Shown here: positions 46,804 through 58,000 of the stretch, piece after piece
Layout of the letters: every line of letters begins with the position of its first letter
How positions within the stretch are numbered: the stretch's first letter is position 1
From: Symsagittifera roscoffensis
Lineage: Eukaryota > Xenacoelomorpha > Acoela > Convolutidae
DNA length: 64,000 nt
NCBI RefSeq assembly: GCF_963678635.1
Contig: NC_087064.1
Coordinates: forward strand, 43,771,159 to 43,835,158
Reading direction: 5' to 3'
The notes under the pieces: generated by a model
What the model was told of the DNA's origin: nothing
Database searches by the model: none
The model's input: the letters and a program-made list of their open reading frames with translations, nothing else
Position numbers and translations under genes: made by a program

Positions 46804-49418
46804 CGTGGGCTAAAAAAATGATTATTTTGAGACTGAAAAGCGGTGGTATGGGGTTGTTCAATAATTTGTTCATAAGTATTATCATCTTGTGACTGGTGTG
46901 TCATTATATGTTGAATGGGACTTTGTGATGTGGTGAGTCGAAAATTTGGATTATGTGTGATGGCTAAGTTTCGAAAATTTCGTGGGACTAGGGATAGTGG
47001 ATGGTTATTTGGTAGGGGTGGTAATTGTGGTGCCGTTGGCGTTATGTCTACATTGTTATGTTCTTCGTCGTATGTATTTTGTCGTGTTGTTATTTTTGTG
47101 TTATATTCCTTTATTTGTGCGTCTAAAAGAATTTTGTTTATAGATGTAGAAAAGATTCCAAAAAATCCTGCAAAGAGTATGCGTGCTACACTTGCTTGTC
47201 GATTGACCTGTGTGTGTATAGCACATGTGTTGTAGATTCCTTTTAAAAGTGAGAAAAGAAATCCAATAAAGTTAAACATTGCGTATAAAATAGTCAATTT
47301 TTCTAAGATGTAGTAGGGCCATCCTAGAAAATCGAGGATCTCATTTTTGAGTGTAACAAAGCTAAAAATGTTAATTGGTGATATATCTTGGGGACGGTAT
47401 TTTTCACCGTTTAGATATATATAATCTTTAATGTCTTTAAAATATCCGCTATAGTCTTGCGTGTAGATATCGGCAAATCCTGCGGTTTCTGCAAGTTTGC
47501 GTAAATTTTGGTCTATTGATTGTCTTTGTATAGTGTCCATTTGTGTTAATAATTCTTGGAATTGTTGTGTTCTAATGTGATGTTGAATATCTAATTTTGA
47601 ATAGATTCCTATTGATTGTAAGTCTATATTTGGGTTTCGAGCAATAGCGCGAATGCTTTCTGGTGAAAATTTTTTGAGTGATTGCATTAATGTGGGATAT
47701 GGAGTGAGAAGATAATATTTATTTTCATCAGGGTTTAGTTGTACTACATTGTGGCTGTTTTCTGATCCACATGGGACTGCGGTATCCCAGAAATAGGTTC
47801 TTCGTGAAAGTGTATCCACGAAATGTACTTTATTCTTATAAAAGATAGGGATTCTTTTATAACATCGTTTATCTTCAAAAACGTATAGTGGTGATACTTT
47901 TTTAGTACAAGTATAAAACCATAAGATGTTTCCTTCATAGTCTAAAAAATTTAATCTATTTCCAGATAATAAGTATCCTGCATAGGGTATTTTTAATACT
48001 GCTAGTGCAAGTGATTGTAATATTTGTGTACGTTCTAATTCGCATAGTTGGTGTAGTGTTTCTAATTCGGAGAGTGACATTTCTTGAAAAATTCGGCTAA
48101 TTGTATAATCTAGTTTCATATCTAAATGAATATCATAGTGGATATTACCGAAATATGTAGTATTCATTAGTGATAATTCTTGTAAGCGTGTGCTTCTGGT
48201 GTCATGGGGTTTTAGATGTCCACCAGGTTGTCCGTTGCTTTTTTCAAAATTAACTGGTATATAGGATGTTCCTTCGTTTAGAGGATGACCTGTGGCATAT
48301 GGGTCGATTTTTACTTTTCCAGTGGTCATGTCGAATCCTTTTTCGTATTCAACTAATATTTCAGAATATTGTGTTCTGTGAAGTGGATTCCTGTATTTAC
48401 ATGCAAGTTCTGTTTCTTGATATATTTGGAAACGTGTCAATTTGTTTTCTATATTGTCTATGTTTCTAAAATTAGAACTTAGTTTTCGTGATGGATGGAC
48501 TTGTTCATATGGAATTGATTGTATAAAATATTTTTCGTGAAATTTTATCATACGAGCGTGTATTTTTGCTACTTGAAATGTTGTACATGTATCTTCGGGG
48601 AACCAAACAATTGTTGCTTGTGTTCTCGTTGTAGGGTCGCAATAACCTTGATCATTTTTACAAGGTAATCGGATTCCTTGATAGATCATTGTATTATCTG
48701 ATAAATCTCGTGTTAGTTGTATTTTTTCGAGTTGTATTTTCCAATCGAAAAACATTATTTCTTGGTATCCTTTATTTTTTGTGTCTGCTTTGCAGTTTGA
48801 TGGGTCATTTATACCAATGTGTGGTATCCAATGTTTATCGTGTAGGTCATAGGTTAATCGTCCGTGTGCGCCGTTATACGGGTATTTTTCGTCTAGTTTT
48901 ATATGTCCTTGGTGTCTTTCAAGTTGTGATTGATGTACAGAGTCTGAAAAAACTTGAAAATTAACTAACTTTCTTGCGGAGTTTTTATTTTGTGTGATGT
49001 TTAGTCTAAGTAATTCATTTTTACAATCGTCGGGATTGAGATGTAAAAGACGTTCTATATTACTTTGATAGAATGATTCATGGTCAAGTCGGTTTTTGTT
49101 TCCATTCGAGACTTGTGAACAATGTACTTTCTTTTCGGAAAATGTTGCTGTGAATTTATAACCTGTAACTGTTGTTGCTCGGGCTTTTGAATAGAGTGTT
49201 GCTATTACATCTGTGGTTTCTATAGCTTGTGGTTCTGTTTCACATTGTGATACTTGATTTATTGCATATTTATGTAGTGTTTTTTGTTCATTTTCTTCAC
49301 AGTCGTAATGTGTTACTAATAAATCTTGTGGTCCTGTACGAGGGGAAGGGTTTATGTTTTGATTTGAGATTACTAGAAAAGGGAGTTGGAGAAAAATTAA
49401 TAATTTTAGAATATACAT
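46800..49418 (-). CDS. env: Envelope-like transmembrane glycoprotein (872 aa)
   Basis: Type I membrane layout: an N-terminal signal peptide (about residues 1-18, ILKLLIFLQLPFLVIS), a long Cys-containing ectodomain with N-glycosylation sites, hydrophobic segments at about 704-730 and 748-765, and a polar tail of about 100 residues. Residues about 480-552 (GYLLSGNRLNFLDYEGN, then CYKRIPIFYKNKVHFVD and VPCG) resemble the conserved block of chuvirus/mononegavirus-like glycoproteins that some retrotransposons have captured. I judge this by eye. It would sit on the cell or particle surface and mediate fusion or entry. The ATG overlaps the end of the upstream Met-less ORF by 13 nt. Confidence 0.8.
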   Translation of the reverse strand: MYILKLLIFLQLPFLVISNQNINPSPRTGPQDLLVTHYDCEENEQKTLHKYAINQVSQCETEPQAIETTDVIATLYSKARATTVTGYKFTATFSEKKVHCSQVSNGNKNRLDHESFYQSNIERLLHLNPDDCKNELLRLNITQNKNSARKLVNFQVFSDSVHQSQLERHQGHIKLDEKYPYNGAHGRLTYDLHDKHWIPHIGINDPSNCKADTKNKGYQEIMFFDWKIQLEKIQLTRDLSDNTMIYQGIRLPCKNDQGYCDPTTRTQATIVWFPEDTCTTFQVAKIHARMIKFHEKYFIQSIPYEQVHPSRKLSSNFRNIDNIENKLTRFQIYQETELACKYRNPLHRTQYSEILVEYEKGFDMTTGKVKIDPYATGHPLNEGTSYIPVNFEKSNGQPGGHLKPHDTRSTRLQELSLMNTTYFGNIHYDIHLDMKLDYTISRIFQEMSLSELETLHQLCELERTQILQSLALAVLKIPYAGYLLSGNRLNFLDYEGNILWFYTCTKKVSPLYVFEDKRCYKRIPIFYKNKVHFVDTLSRRTYFWDTAVPCGSENSHNVVQLNPDENKYYLLTPYPTLMQSLKKFSPESIRAIARNPNIDLQSIGIYSKLDIQHHIRTQQFQELLTQMDTIQRQSIDQNLRKLAETAGFADIYTQDYSGYFKDIKDYIYLNGEKYRPQDISPINIFSFVTLKNEILDFLGWPYYILEKLTILYAMFNFIGFLFSLLKGIYNTCAIHTQVNRQASVARILFAGFFGIFSTSINKILLDAQIKEYNTKITTRQNTYDEEHNNVDITPTAPQLPPLPNNHPLSLVPRNFRNLAITHNPNFRLTTSQSPIQHIMTHQSQDDNTYEQIIEQPHTTAFQSQNNHFFSPR

Positions 49419-50540
49419 GTGTATGATAATCCTGAGTATGGATTATAAAATGTAATGTAGCCAATTGTGTTTTTGGTATATCTGTCGTATTTGTATATTA
49501 CTTCAGTAGTTATAAACGGTGGTGGTAGTGATTGAGCTGTTATGTTAGGTGGATTTAATGGGTAGGGATGTTGGGTAATATTGTTTAACTTAACTGTGAT
49601 TTCAAACTTTAATTGTAAACTGTTTTGTTGGAGTATTTGAATATTGTGATCACGGATATCGTTGTGAATATCTTGGCGATATTGTAATCTATTAAGTGCC
49701 CAGTTATGAAGGCGGTTACTTTCTTGATGTTGTCCAAATAGTGGTGGAGGTGCTGTAAATGTATTCCAATCTAATCTTAAAGGAATATTTGTTGTTGATT
49801 GTTCTCGATATCTGGCGTCGAGATTATTTGGAAAATTTAAGTTAAAAGGTGGTGGTGAAAACTGGCTTATTGATGGTGATGATGGTAGTGATAATGTTTC
49901 TGGAAGTGATGAGGATGTTGTTGTATCCGTAGAAATATCTATGGGGTCATTGACTAAATTTGGTTCACCTTGTTTAAATGAATGTGTAGTCCAATATGGG
50001 AATCGTGATGTTTGGTTTGGGGGGTTAAAGGGATTTTCACGTATTTGTTCAGATGTTGGTGTTGAACCTAAGTAATCTGATGGTAGGCTTGAGGTGCTAC
50101 GTTGTGAAAGAAGCGTAGGGGTTTCTGGTAATATACCAATGGGGTTTTCTGGAGTGTTTTGTGATGGGGATTGAGGTATATCAAAATGAACTCGGGGAGT
50201 TTGAAAATTTCTGTTTCGTCGAGGATGTATAATTTGTCTATTTATTTCGACTGTATTTTGGTTTTGACTAGAATTTTTTATTCTACTTAGTTCTTGTGGT
50301 AGTGTTGGATATAGGTTATATGTTGGTTCGCTTAAAGGTGCTTGTCGTTGAACTGGTTCTAGTGGTTCTGATAAACGAGCATGTCGTTCTTCAAAAGTGT
50401 ATGGATTGTCTTGAAAAGAAATTCGTGTAGATGTGTGAGGATTTTGAGTAGTTGAAGGTGGTGTTTGGTTATCTTGGGATGATGTCGGTGAAGACTGATT
50501 CTGTGACTGTTGGGTAGCAATTTTTGATGGTTTTTTGAAT
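49406..50540 (-). CDS. Methionine-free ORF of about 375 codons
   Basis: A continuous open frame from just after a TAA (about 50541) to a TAA at 49406-49408, reading ...KKPSKIATQQSQNQ... at its start and ...PYSGLSYTCIF at its end. I found no Met codon in it. The first about 240 residues are Ser/Thr/Pro/Gln-rich; the C-terminal about 130 look more structured (LDWNTFTAPPPLFGQHQESN, RLHNWALNRLQYRQD). It overlaps the env start by 13 nt. Translation would need splicing from an upstream exon, a non-AUG start or a readthrough/shift. Acceptor-like sites (CAACAG, CACAG) lie near its beginning. No known domain recognised. Being open for over 1.1 kb in an otherwise intact element, it is probably coding. 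Confidence 0.75.
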
Positions 50541-50547
50541 TATTACT

Positions 50548-50736
50548 TTAGTGAGAAATTTTGTGTTTATTATAATATTCTTCCAAAAAAAGAATTAGAA
50601 GGACTGTTGCTAGGGCAAATGTGAGGATTGCTTTCTTTATACATTTACAGATGGTCAAAATGAGGGATGATAAGAATGCTATGAAAATTACAAACAATAA
50701 AAAAATATCGGTTCTACTGAAAATTGTTCGTATCAT
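50548..50736 (-). CDS. 62-aa hydrophobic membrane peptide
   Basis: Two hydrophobic segments (IFLLFVIFIAFLSSLILTI, about residues 11-29, and ILTFALATVLLILFL, about 37-51) joined by a short basic Cys-Lys loop: a predicted small hairpin membrane protein. The ATG overlaps the stop of the preceding 76-aa ORF (ATGA). Small membrane ORFs between pol and env are unusual in Ty3/gypsy elements. Function unknown; a viroporin-like or accessory role is conceivable but only inferred. Confidence 0.6.
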   Translation of the reverse strand: MIRTIFSRTDIFLLFVIFIAFLSSLILTICKCIKKAILTFALATVLLILFLEEYYNKHKISH

Positions 50737-50963
50737 TTAGACAAGTTGTATAAATCGTACCTGTGGATATAATCAAGGGTTTTGGAAAGTTGGAGGAATA
50801 GTTCGAGAATAGTGTAGAAAATTAAAAAAATGTTACAAAAAATGATTAGGATTATTAGAAAAGATTCAAGTATATCAAAAAGAAATATTATAAAGGTTTC
50901 AAGTATTGTAAAAAAATGTTTAAGATTTATGAGTATTTGAGTAACTGATTGAGAGAAGAGCAT
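50733..50963 (-). CDS. 76-aa hydrophobic, Leu/Ile/Phe-rich peptide
   Basis: Almost entirely hydrophobic between residues 14 and 58 with regularly placed acidic residues (ILETFIIFLFDILESFLIIL), so it may be a membrane helix or an amphipathic coil. Its ATG directly follows a TAA (TAAATG) that ends a short frame at 50967-51061 lying behind a good splice acceptor. Its stop overlaps the next ATG. This suggests it is translated from a spliced subgenomic RNA. No family recognised. Confidence 0.55.
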   Translation of the reverse strand: MLFSQSVTQILINLKHFFTILETFIIFLFDILESFLIILIIFCNIFLIFYTILELFLQLSKTLDYIHRYDLYNLSK

Positions 50964-51061
50964 TTAAGAAATGATCTTTTGGTCGAATATTTTTTGCTGT
51001 TTGAGGCGATTTTCTAGTGTGGTCGGATTATTTATTAGTTTTTTGACAAGTGGGTTGAGTT
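50964..51061 (-). CDS. Possible terminal coding exon behind a splice acceptor
   Basis: Minus-strand 'caattttttacag' makes a good acceptor (AG at 51062-51063). From there an open frame of about 31 codons (ELNPLVKKLINNPTTLENR...) runs to TAA at 50964-50966, which abuts the ATG of the 76-aa ORF. This would be the 3' part of a protein whose start lies in an upstream exon of the element. The exon's partner is not identified. Confidence 0.4.
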
Positions 51062-51560
51062 CTGTAAAAAATTGTTGGGGGCAATTTTTATGGTGACTGG
51101 GAGGTCGTCTTTTTCTTTATTTTTGTTTGTCAAATGATCCGGGGTATGGTGAGATTTTTATACTTTAGGCTAATTAAAATGTTCATTTTGTTGCTTTAGG
51201 CTAAGTTAACAAATTTGTTTTGGGGGTATTCGTGGTCTGAGTTGGGGAAATATTGTTGATCTTTGGGTTATTAGATAAGGGAGGGGTACGGTATTATGGT
51301 GATATTTATTTTAGTTGTCAAGTTGGAGTGGTTTGCTTATTTTTGACCTGGAGGTCGTAAAGTTATAGTTATAGATGTGCCTGGAGTTCTATATGATTCG
51401 TCTAATTGGTCTTAGTTTGAGTTAGAGAAAGTGACGGATTGGAGGAATCCTATTGGTCTATTTTGAACTAGAATTATTACGTACTTGTCAGCATGTTATT
51501 TTGAAAAATATAAATGAAAAATGTTTCGGAGGTTTCAAGATTGTGAAGCAAATGTTAAAA

Positions 51561-52014
51561 TTACTTTTGAAATTCTACTTTCTTTAAAATTTTAGATTGG
51601 GGGATGAATATTTTATAGTTTTTACGTGGTTGATTTCGGAGTCTTGTTGTTTTTCTATGTTCTGATTTGTCTATTTCTTCTTGGGGTATTATTTGTTCTG
51701 TCATTTTTCTATTTTTTCTTTGCTTTTGGGATTCTTTATGGTCTAGATTTTTTGTAGTGTTTTTGGTAGCGGTTGGTTTTGTGTTTTGATTTTCGGTGGG
51801 GTTATCATTTTGTTCTGTATTTTTCAGATGTGGTTCATTTTGAATGATTTTTAATCCTGTGAAAGAATATAATTGAGTTAATTCGCGGAGTGCGTATTCT
51901 TTTGGGTAATAAGGTAATAGGTTGTTTCGATGTTGAACGATTTCTTTTTTGTTTGAGTCGGTAATTTTATATGTGACATCAGTGGGTTTTGTAATTATTT
52001 GGTATGGTCTTTTC
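51561..52014 (-). CDS. Integrase C-terminal tail in the -1 frame
   Basis: The long Gag-Pol frame stops at 51995, just where integrases of this group carry the GPY/F module. In the -1 frame the protein continues naturally: RPYQIITKPTDVTYKITDSN (GPY/F-like), then a Lys/Gln/Asn-rich tail, to TAA at 51561-51563, about 145 codons without a stop. The shift point is near a run of four A on the coding strand (52010-52013). Either a one-base indel, an assembly error or a translational -1 shift explains it. The local CGAAAAG is not a classical slippery heptamer. Confidence 0.75.
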
Positions 52015-55000
52015 GAAGGGGTTGTAATTTTTTAGAAATTCCTTTTTGTGTATTAAAATTAGGTATTAAAACAAATGTTCCAATTTTTAAATCGGAGGCT
52101 GGTGTAAAACGTGAATTGATTTGTTCATTAATGTTTTGTCTTTGTAATAACTTTTTTGTTATTTTTTGATAAATTTCATTGTGTTTTTTATCTCTATTTA
52201 GAATCCATTCGGTGTGTGTACCGGAGGCTAGTTTAAGAATTTGTGGGTGATGAAAATGATTTTCATCGTGTGTATGTAAAGGTAGGTTATAACAAATTGA
52301 GTCTTTATTTGGTTGACAATAACCTTGTGCGTTTTTATGAGAATTCGCTGTAAACATTATTGATTTGCGTGGCTTTTGGTTAAAAACCATTTCGTATGGT
52401 GACATTCCTAAAGTTGTCGTAATTTGTGAATTATACGCTAAGGGAAATAATTTTACATCTGCTGACCATTCGGTATATTTTGTATCATTTCCGTTGATGA
52501 TACATCTAAGATATTCTTGTAATGAACGGTTCATACCTTCGACTAAGCCGTTTGTCCAAGGTGCATGAGATGTACGTGGTTTGTGTTTAATGTTATATAA
52601 ATGACATAGTGTGATAATTTCATTATTTATGAATTCTGTACCGTTGTCTGTAACTAAAATTTCTGGTAGTCCGAATTTTGCTATCCAGTGTTCATAGAGT
52701 GTTGTGTAAGCGTAATAAGCGTTACAATGTGGTACTGGGTTAAGTGCTACATAATGTGTAAATGCGTCAACAATTACCATAATGTAGGAGTTTCCTTCTG
52801 ATGAGGGTGAAATTGGTCCTTTAGTATCAAATGAGATACGATGATTAAAGTACAAACTTTGTCCTTTAAAATCTTGTTTTTGTGCTATTTGTTTTTGATT
52901 TGGGTAAGGTTTATTTAGTTGACATACTATACAGTCATTGCATAGTACTTTTATCCAAATTGGTGCATTTGGGAAATAAAAGTTTTGTATAAAATTTGAA
53001 TATGTTTTTTCTGATCCAGAGTGTCCTTTAATATTTTGTGTATGTGAAATATTAAAAGCTATAAGAATCATACTTAAAGGGAGACATGGAACTGTAGATT
53101 CATTTAGGTTATACTCTAAAAGGTCTGTATTTTCGTTAATTGTTGTGTTGTTAAATTTGCGAAAGTATCGGAGGAGTGTTTTGTTTCCTAGAATGGTTGA
53201 ATCTGCTTTGATAGGTTTAGTTTTATATTTGTGCCATGATTTCAGTTGTCGAATTACTGGGTCAAGGTTTTGATATTGTTTCAGTGTTGAAATTGTAATT
53301 ATTTCTGTTGGGGGGAGAAAAATGTTTTCGATTTCTAATTTAGATAAGGGTATTGTATCAAGTGGGTCGTGAAGGTCAAAAACTTGATTTATTGTGTATT
53401 TTGAATCATTTGTTTGTGGTCCTGATAAATTTATTTTATCAGTTAAATCTTCTTTTTCAATTAGTGGAAAATGGTCTTTCTTAGGTGGGTGTTGTTTTGT
53501 TCGTTTTTGTTGGGTGTTATTTTTTATCCATTGAGAATATGGGATTGGTTTGAAAGTTGATGTTCCAAGTAGATCAACTTCATAATGATTATTTTGACAA
53601 TCTAAATAAAGTGGGAAATGTTGTAAACTATTTATTTGTGATTGTTCAATATCAGTTTTTACTGCATATTTGCATTCCAATCGGGGTGATATTTCGTTTT
53701 CTGCAAGGTAGAATTTTATGTTTTTGGGTATTTCAACTGTTGTTTTTCGTGTAAGTAATTCAGGTGGTGTATTTCGACTTAAGGTGTCTGGTAATGCAAG
53801 ATTTTTTCCTGCAGTCCAAACTATATGTAAGTTTGGAAATTTCATTAGAATTAGTTGAAATCTGTAAACTCGGTGGTTTGGGTTAGATTTTTGTGTAAAG
53901 AGAAAGATGATTGGTTTATGGTCTGTGAATAGAACTGTTGGATGTTTTGATCCAAGTATCAGAAATTCATATTCTGTCAGTGTATATATTATGGCTGTAC
54001 ATTCTCTCATTAGAGTTGAGAGTCGTAGCTCTGCTTGAGTGAATAATCGAGAATTTGCTGATATGAGGTTCATTTTATTTGTACCATTATGTGATTGTAA
54101 TAGTGCTGCACCGATGCCAAAGTTCGAAGCATCGCACATTGCATAAAATGGTTGATTTGAATCTGGAATTGTGTTTGAAATTTGTTCAGTTAAAAGTTTC
54201 TTTATTTCTTCAAATCGTGTTTGATGTTCTGTGTTCCATTCAAAATTATTTTGTTGTCTAAGGATGTTATAAAATGGTCGTAGATATAATTGCATTTTAT
54301 AAACATATTTACTTAAAAAGTTTAACATTCCAAGAAATTCTTGGATTTTCTTTTTATTTGTTGGTGGTTGAAGTTTTTGAATAGCATCAATGCGTGATTT
54401 CAATGGAGTGATTGTTTTTCTTTCTATATTATGTCCTAAGAATTTAACTCTTGTCAAAAAGAAGTGTGATTTATCGGGGGCGGCCTTCAGATTTTCGTTC
54501 TGAAGTATTTGGTGATATTTTTCTAAAACATTGAACATCTCGTCTTTTGTTTGTGATTGCATAAAAACATCGTCTAAATAGGTGATTGCGTTTTTCTTGA
54601 GTATTAGTGTTCTAAAAATTTTGCTCATAAAAGCTGAAAATGCTGCTGGTCCTATGGATATTCCATAGAATAAGCGGTTGAATTCATATTGTTGGTTTCC
54701 GATAACAAATTGTGTTAAACGTCGTGATTGTTCATCTAGTGGCATTTGATTGTATGCACTATTCATATCGGCGGTTGTAAAGTATTTGCCGTTTATTTTT
54801 GTTAAAATAACTTGTATTGGTTCAATGGGCCAATTACATTTTGATTCATCTATAAGTGAATTGAGGTATCTAGCATCGAGAACGATTTTTAATGATTCTC
54901 CTTTAGCTAGAATGATAACGGGGTTGATAAATGTGTTCCCTTTTGGTTGTTCTTCTTTATTAACTGGTGATATAATGTTGTATTGTTCTAAAATGTCGAG

Positions 55001-58000
55001 TAATCTGTTCACTTTATCATGTAAGTGAATTGGTACTTTACTTGCTCTCTGTTTTTTGAAAACTGCGTCTGGTTTTAACGGGAGATGTAGTGATGAACTG
55101 ATTTTTCCAACATCGAATTTTGATGTTGCATAGACTGATGAATATTTAATTAGCTGTTTGGCTAACTTTTCGAATTCGTCTTGTGTTATTTGTGAATGTT
55201 GGAAATTAAACATTGTTAAAAATTTCTGTTGGTCCTCTGTGTAGTTACTTATGTTGAATGTAGGTTTGAAATATGGAGTTTTTGTGAAATAATCCGTATT
55301 TCTGTTTTCGTTACTTATTATATTATTTATAGATAATTCTTCATTAAGAATTGTAGATTGGCAAATATCTAGTAATTGGAGTATATTATTTACGCGATAG
55401 GCTTTTTCGTGTATTGGTGATATTGTAGCGTTGGTTTCACAATATCCTAAAAGTCCTAAAGGTAATGTTACTTGGTAAGGTGTGTTATTATAGACATGTA
55501 AGGAAATGATATCGGAATTCGAATTTTTCAAATATTTTATGGATGAGATTGTGATTTTGAAAAATTTGTGAATAGGTTTGAATTCAAATTCTGACATATA
55601 AAATTTTTGTTTGTTTTGTTCTTTATCATATTGGTGAACTTGTTTGATTGAAAAATTATAGATATATCCTGATAGTGGTTTTAGGTGTTTTCTTTGTTGG
55701 TTAAATATCGGGTAGAATTTTGAAAAGAATGGTGGTTGTTTATTTAATCTTTGAAAAAATGTTAAGGATGTTTCTTTTGTTTTTGTATATTTATCTTTGA
55801 TTAATATTTTACTATTTAGTATGTTAATTGTTGGTATATACTTCGAAATAAATGGTATTCCAATGATATTATATTTAATGTCAGTGATATGGAATATTTG
55901 TTTAAATGGCTTATTTAAAATTTTGCTTTGTTCCATTGTTCTGGTGGGGAGGAGAAATAATTGGATTTTTCCGTAGTTTATCAATGTTGATCCTTGTGCT
56001 GTTGCTAGTTTACTGGAGGTTTCAAGAGGTGTTAGCTTTGGGTGTAAGGTTTTTATTTCATTCCATGTGGGGATGTTTATTATGTTTGATTCTGCTCCTG
56101 AATCAATTAAAAAATCTATTTCAAGGTCTGGTGGTTGAAATTCTTTATTTCTTGGGCTTTCTAAGAGAAATGGTATTGTCCAAATTTTTTCTTTGGGTTG
56201 TTCTTTTTGTATATTTTGATAAATATGGTTTGTATTCAAGCATTTTGTTTTGGTATTTTTATTGGTTTGATCTGTAGTGTTAATCTCGTTTGTTTCTTGC
56301 GTCGTTGGTGTGGAATTTATGGGTGTAGTGTAATAATTTTGAAGAAATTCTGATTGATTTTCATATATGTGTGATGGAAAGGGTTGTTCATATATGACAG
56401 ATTCATAGTCATTTTCGACTTTTATCATATTGATAGAAAGAGTGTTTTCAGTATCACTTTCTGAATCTGATGATGTACAGTTTATTTGATTGAGTTGTAA
56501 CGTATCAGTTACTGTGTCATCAATACCTGGAGGGTCTGATGTTGTTTCTGGGTTAGACTGTACTTGATTGATTTGTCTTTGATGTTTAGGTGTACTACTT
56601 CTGTGGCGATTATTAGAATTATTATAGTTATTATTATTCCGGTGTGGTGATTGGGAATAATTTCTATAACGATTATTATAACTTGAGTGTCGATTTTGTG
56701 AATTATTTCGCGATCTGTTTTGGTAATTATTGTTTGGTCTGTTATAGTTCGATCTATTATATGAGTTATTCCTTGATTGACTGTTCGGGTAATTCTGGTT
56801 TCGGTTGTTTGAATAACTTCTATTTCGATTATAGGAGTAGTTTCTATTCCTATTGTATGATGAATTTCGTGATTGGTTGTTTGGATAGTAGTTATTTCTT
56901 GATTGGGAATTAGATCTAGAAACAAATCGTTGTGTATTTGAATTTGATCTGGAGTAGTTATTTCGACTATTTGGTCTATTGTAGTGATTTTGTGATGAAT
57001 TATACGTGTTTCTTCGTTCTGGTGATCTTCCTCTATAACTTGAGTTATATGGTGATTGATTTCTTGTATAGTTTGTATTGTTCGGGAGTGGTTTTCCTGA
57101 ACTGTTGTTGCTGTGGACTGTTTTGTTCGGTAGATTTTGATCTTTTTTCATGTATTGATAGAATGATTTATTTGGTTCTTTATATTTTTGAGGTTTATTT
57201 TGATTGTCTTGCTGTTTTTGTCTACATTCGGAAATACTATGTCCGTATCGTCGGCAATAATTACACCATTTTTTGAAAGATGGTTTGCCTTTGAAGTTTG
57301 GGTTCTTTTCATAAATATTGAGTATTTCAGTGATTTTTTCAACGAGGTCTGTCTCTGATTCCTGTATATTATTAATATTAGTGGGAGTCGTTTCAATTCT
57401 GTTAACGTATTGTAGTTTCAGATTTTCCGTTTCTTCTAGTTTCATCGTGATTTCTGCTTGTTCTAATTTGTCTACTAGTTTTCGAAAATCTAAATCGGGT
57501 TCTCGAATTGAAGAAGGATGGGATGCTCTCTTTTTTATTGCTATTTTCCTTAATTGTGGTGTTAAGGTCATCATTAAGATTTCTGTCATCTTTGTGTTTT
57601 TATAGTCATGTGTATTTAATGAATATGCTTTTCGAACTAGTGTTTCGATTCGTACTGCTATTTGCTTGATGGTTTCGTTTGGTAATCTGCGAATTTCATT
57701 ACATAAAACTCTTTGTTGTTGTTTGTTTCTTTCGGAGTCAAACATTTTTGAAAATTCTTGTGTAAACCTTTTCCAGTTTGATTTTATTTCTAGAGGTAGT
57801 ACTGAAAACCATTTTTGGGCTGCGCCATCTAAGGTTGTTTGTATTAACGCTGTGCGTCGATGTATCCAGTTTTGATGTAGTGGCGTATTAATTGGTTCAG
57901 GTCCAATATTTAAAATCAGGTTTGCTGTTACTGCATTTAAATAATCTTCTACAGAGTATTCAGGGTCTGTTCCTGTGAAAACCATTAAAGGTTTGTTTGA

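Noticed and set aside
46001-49426. Plus-strand ORFs over the envelope region and elsewhere in 44-60 kb
   Set aside because: They are antisense shadows of the long minus-strand ORFs, helped by the T/G-rich composition; no domain or motif.
52008-52016. Classical retroviral slippery heptamer at the integrase shift
   Set aside because: CGAAAAG does not fit X-XXY-YYZ; recoding remains possible but is not shown by this motif.
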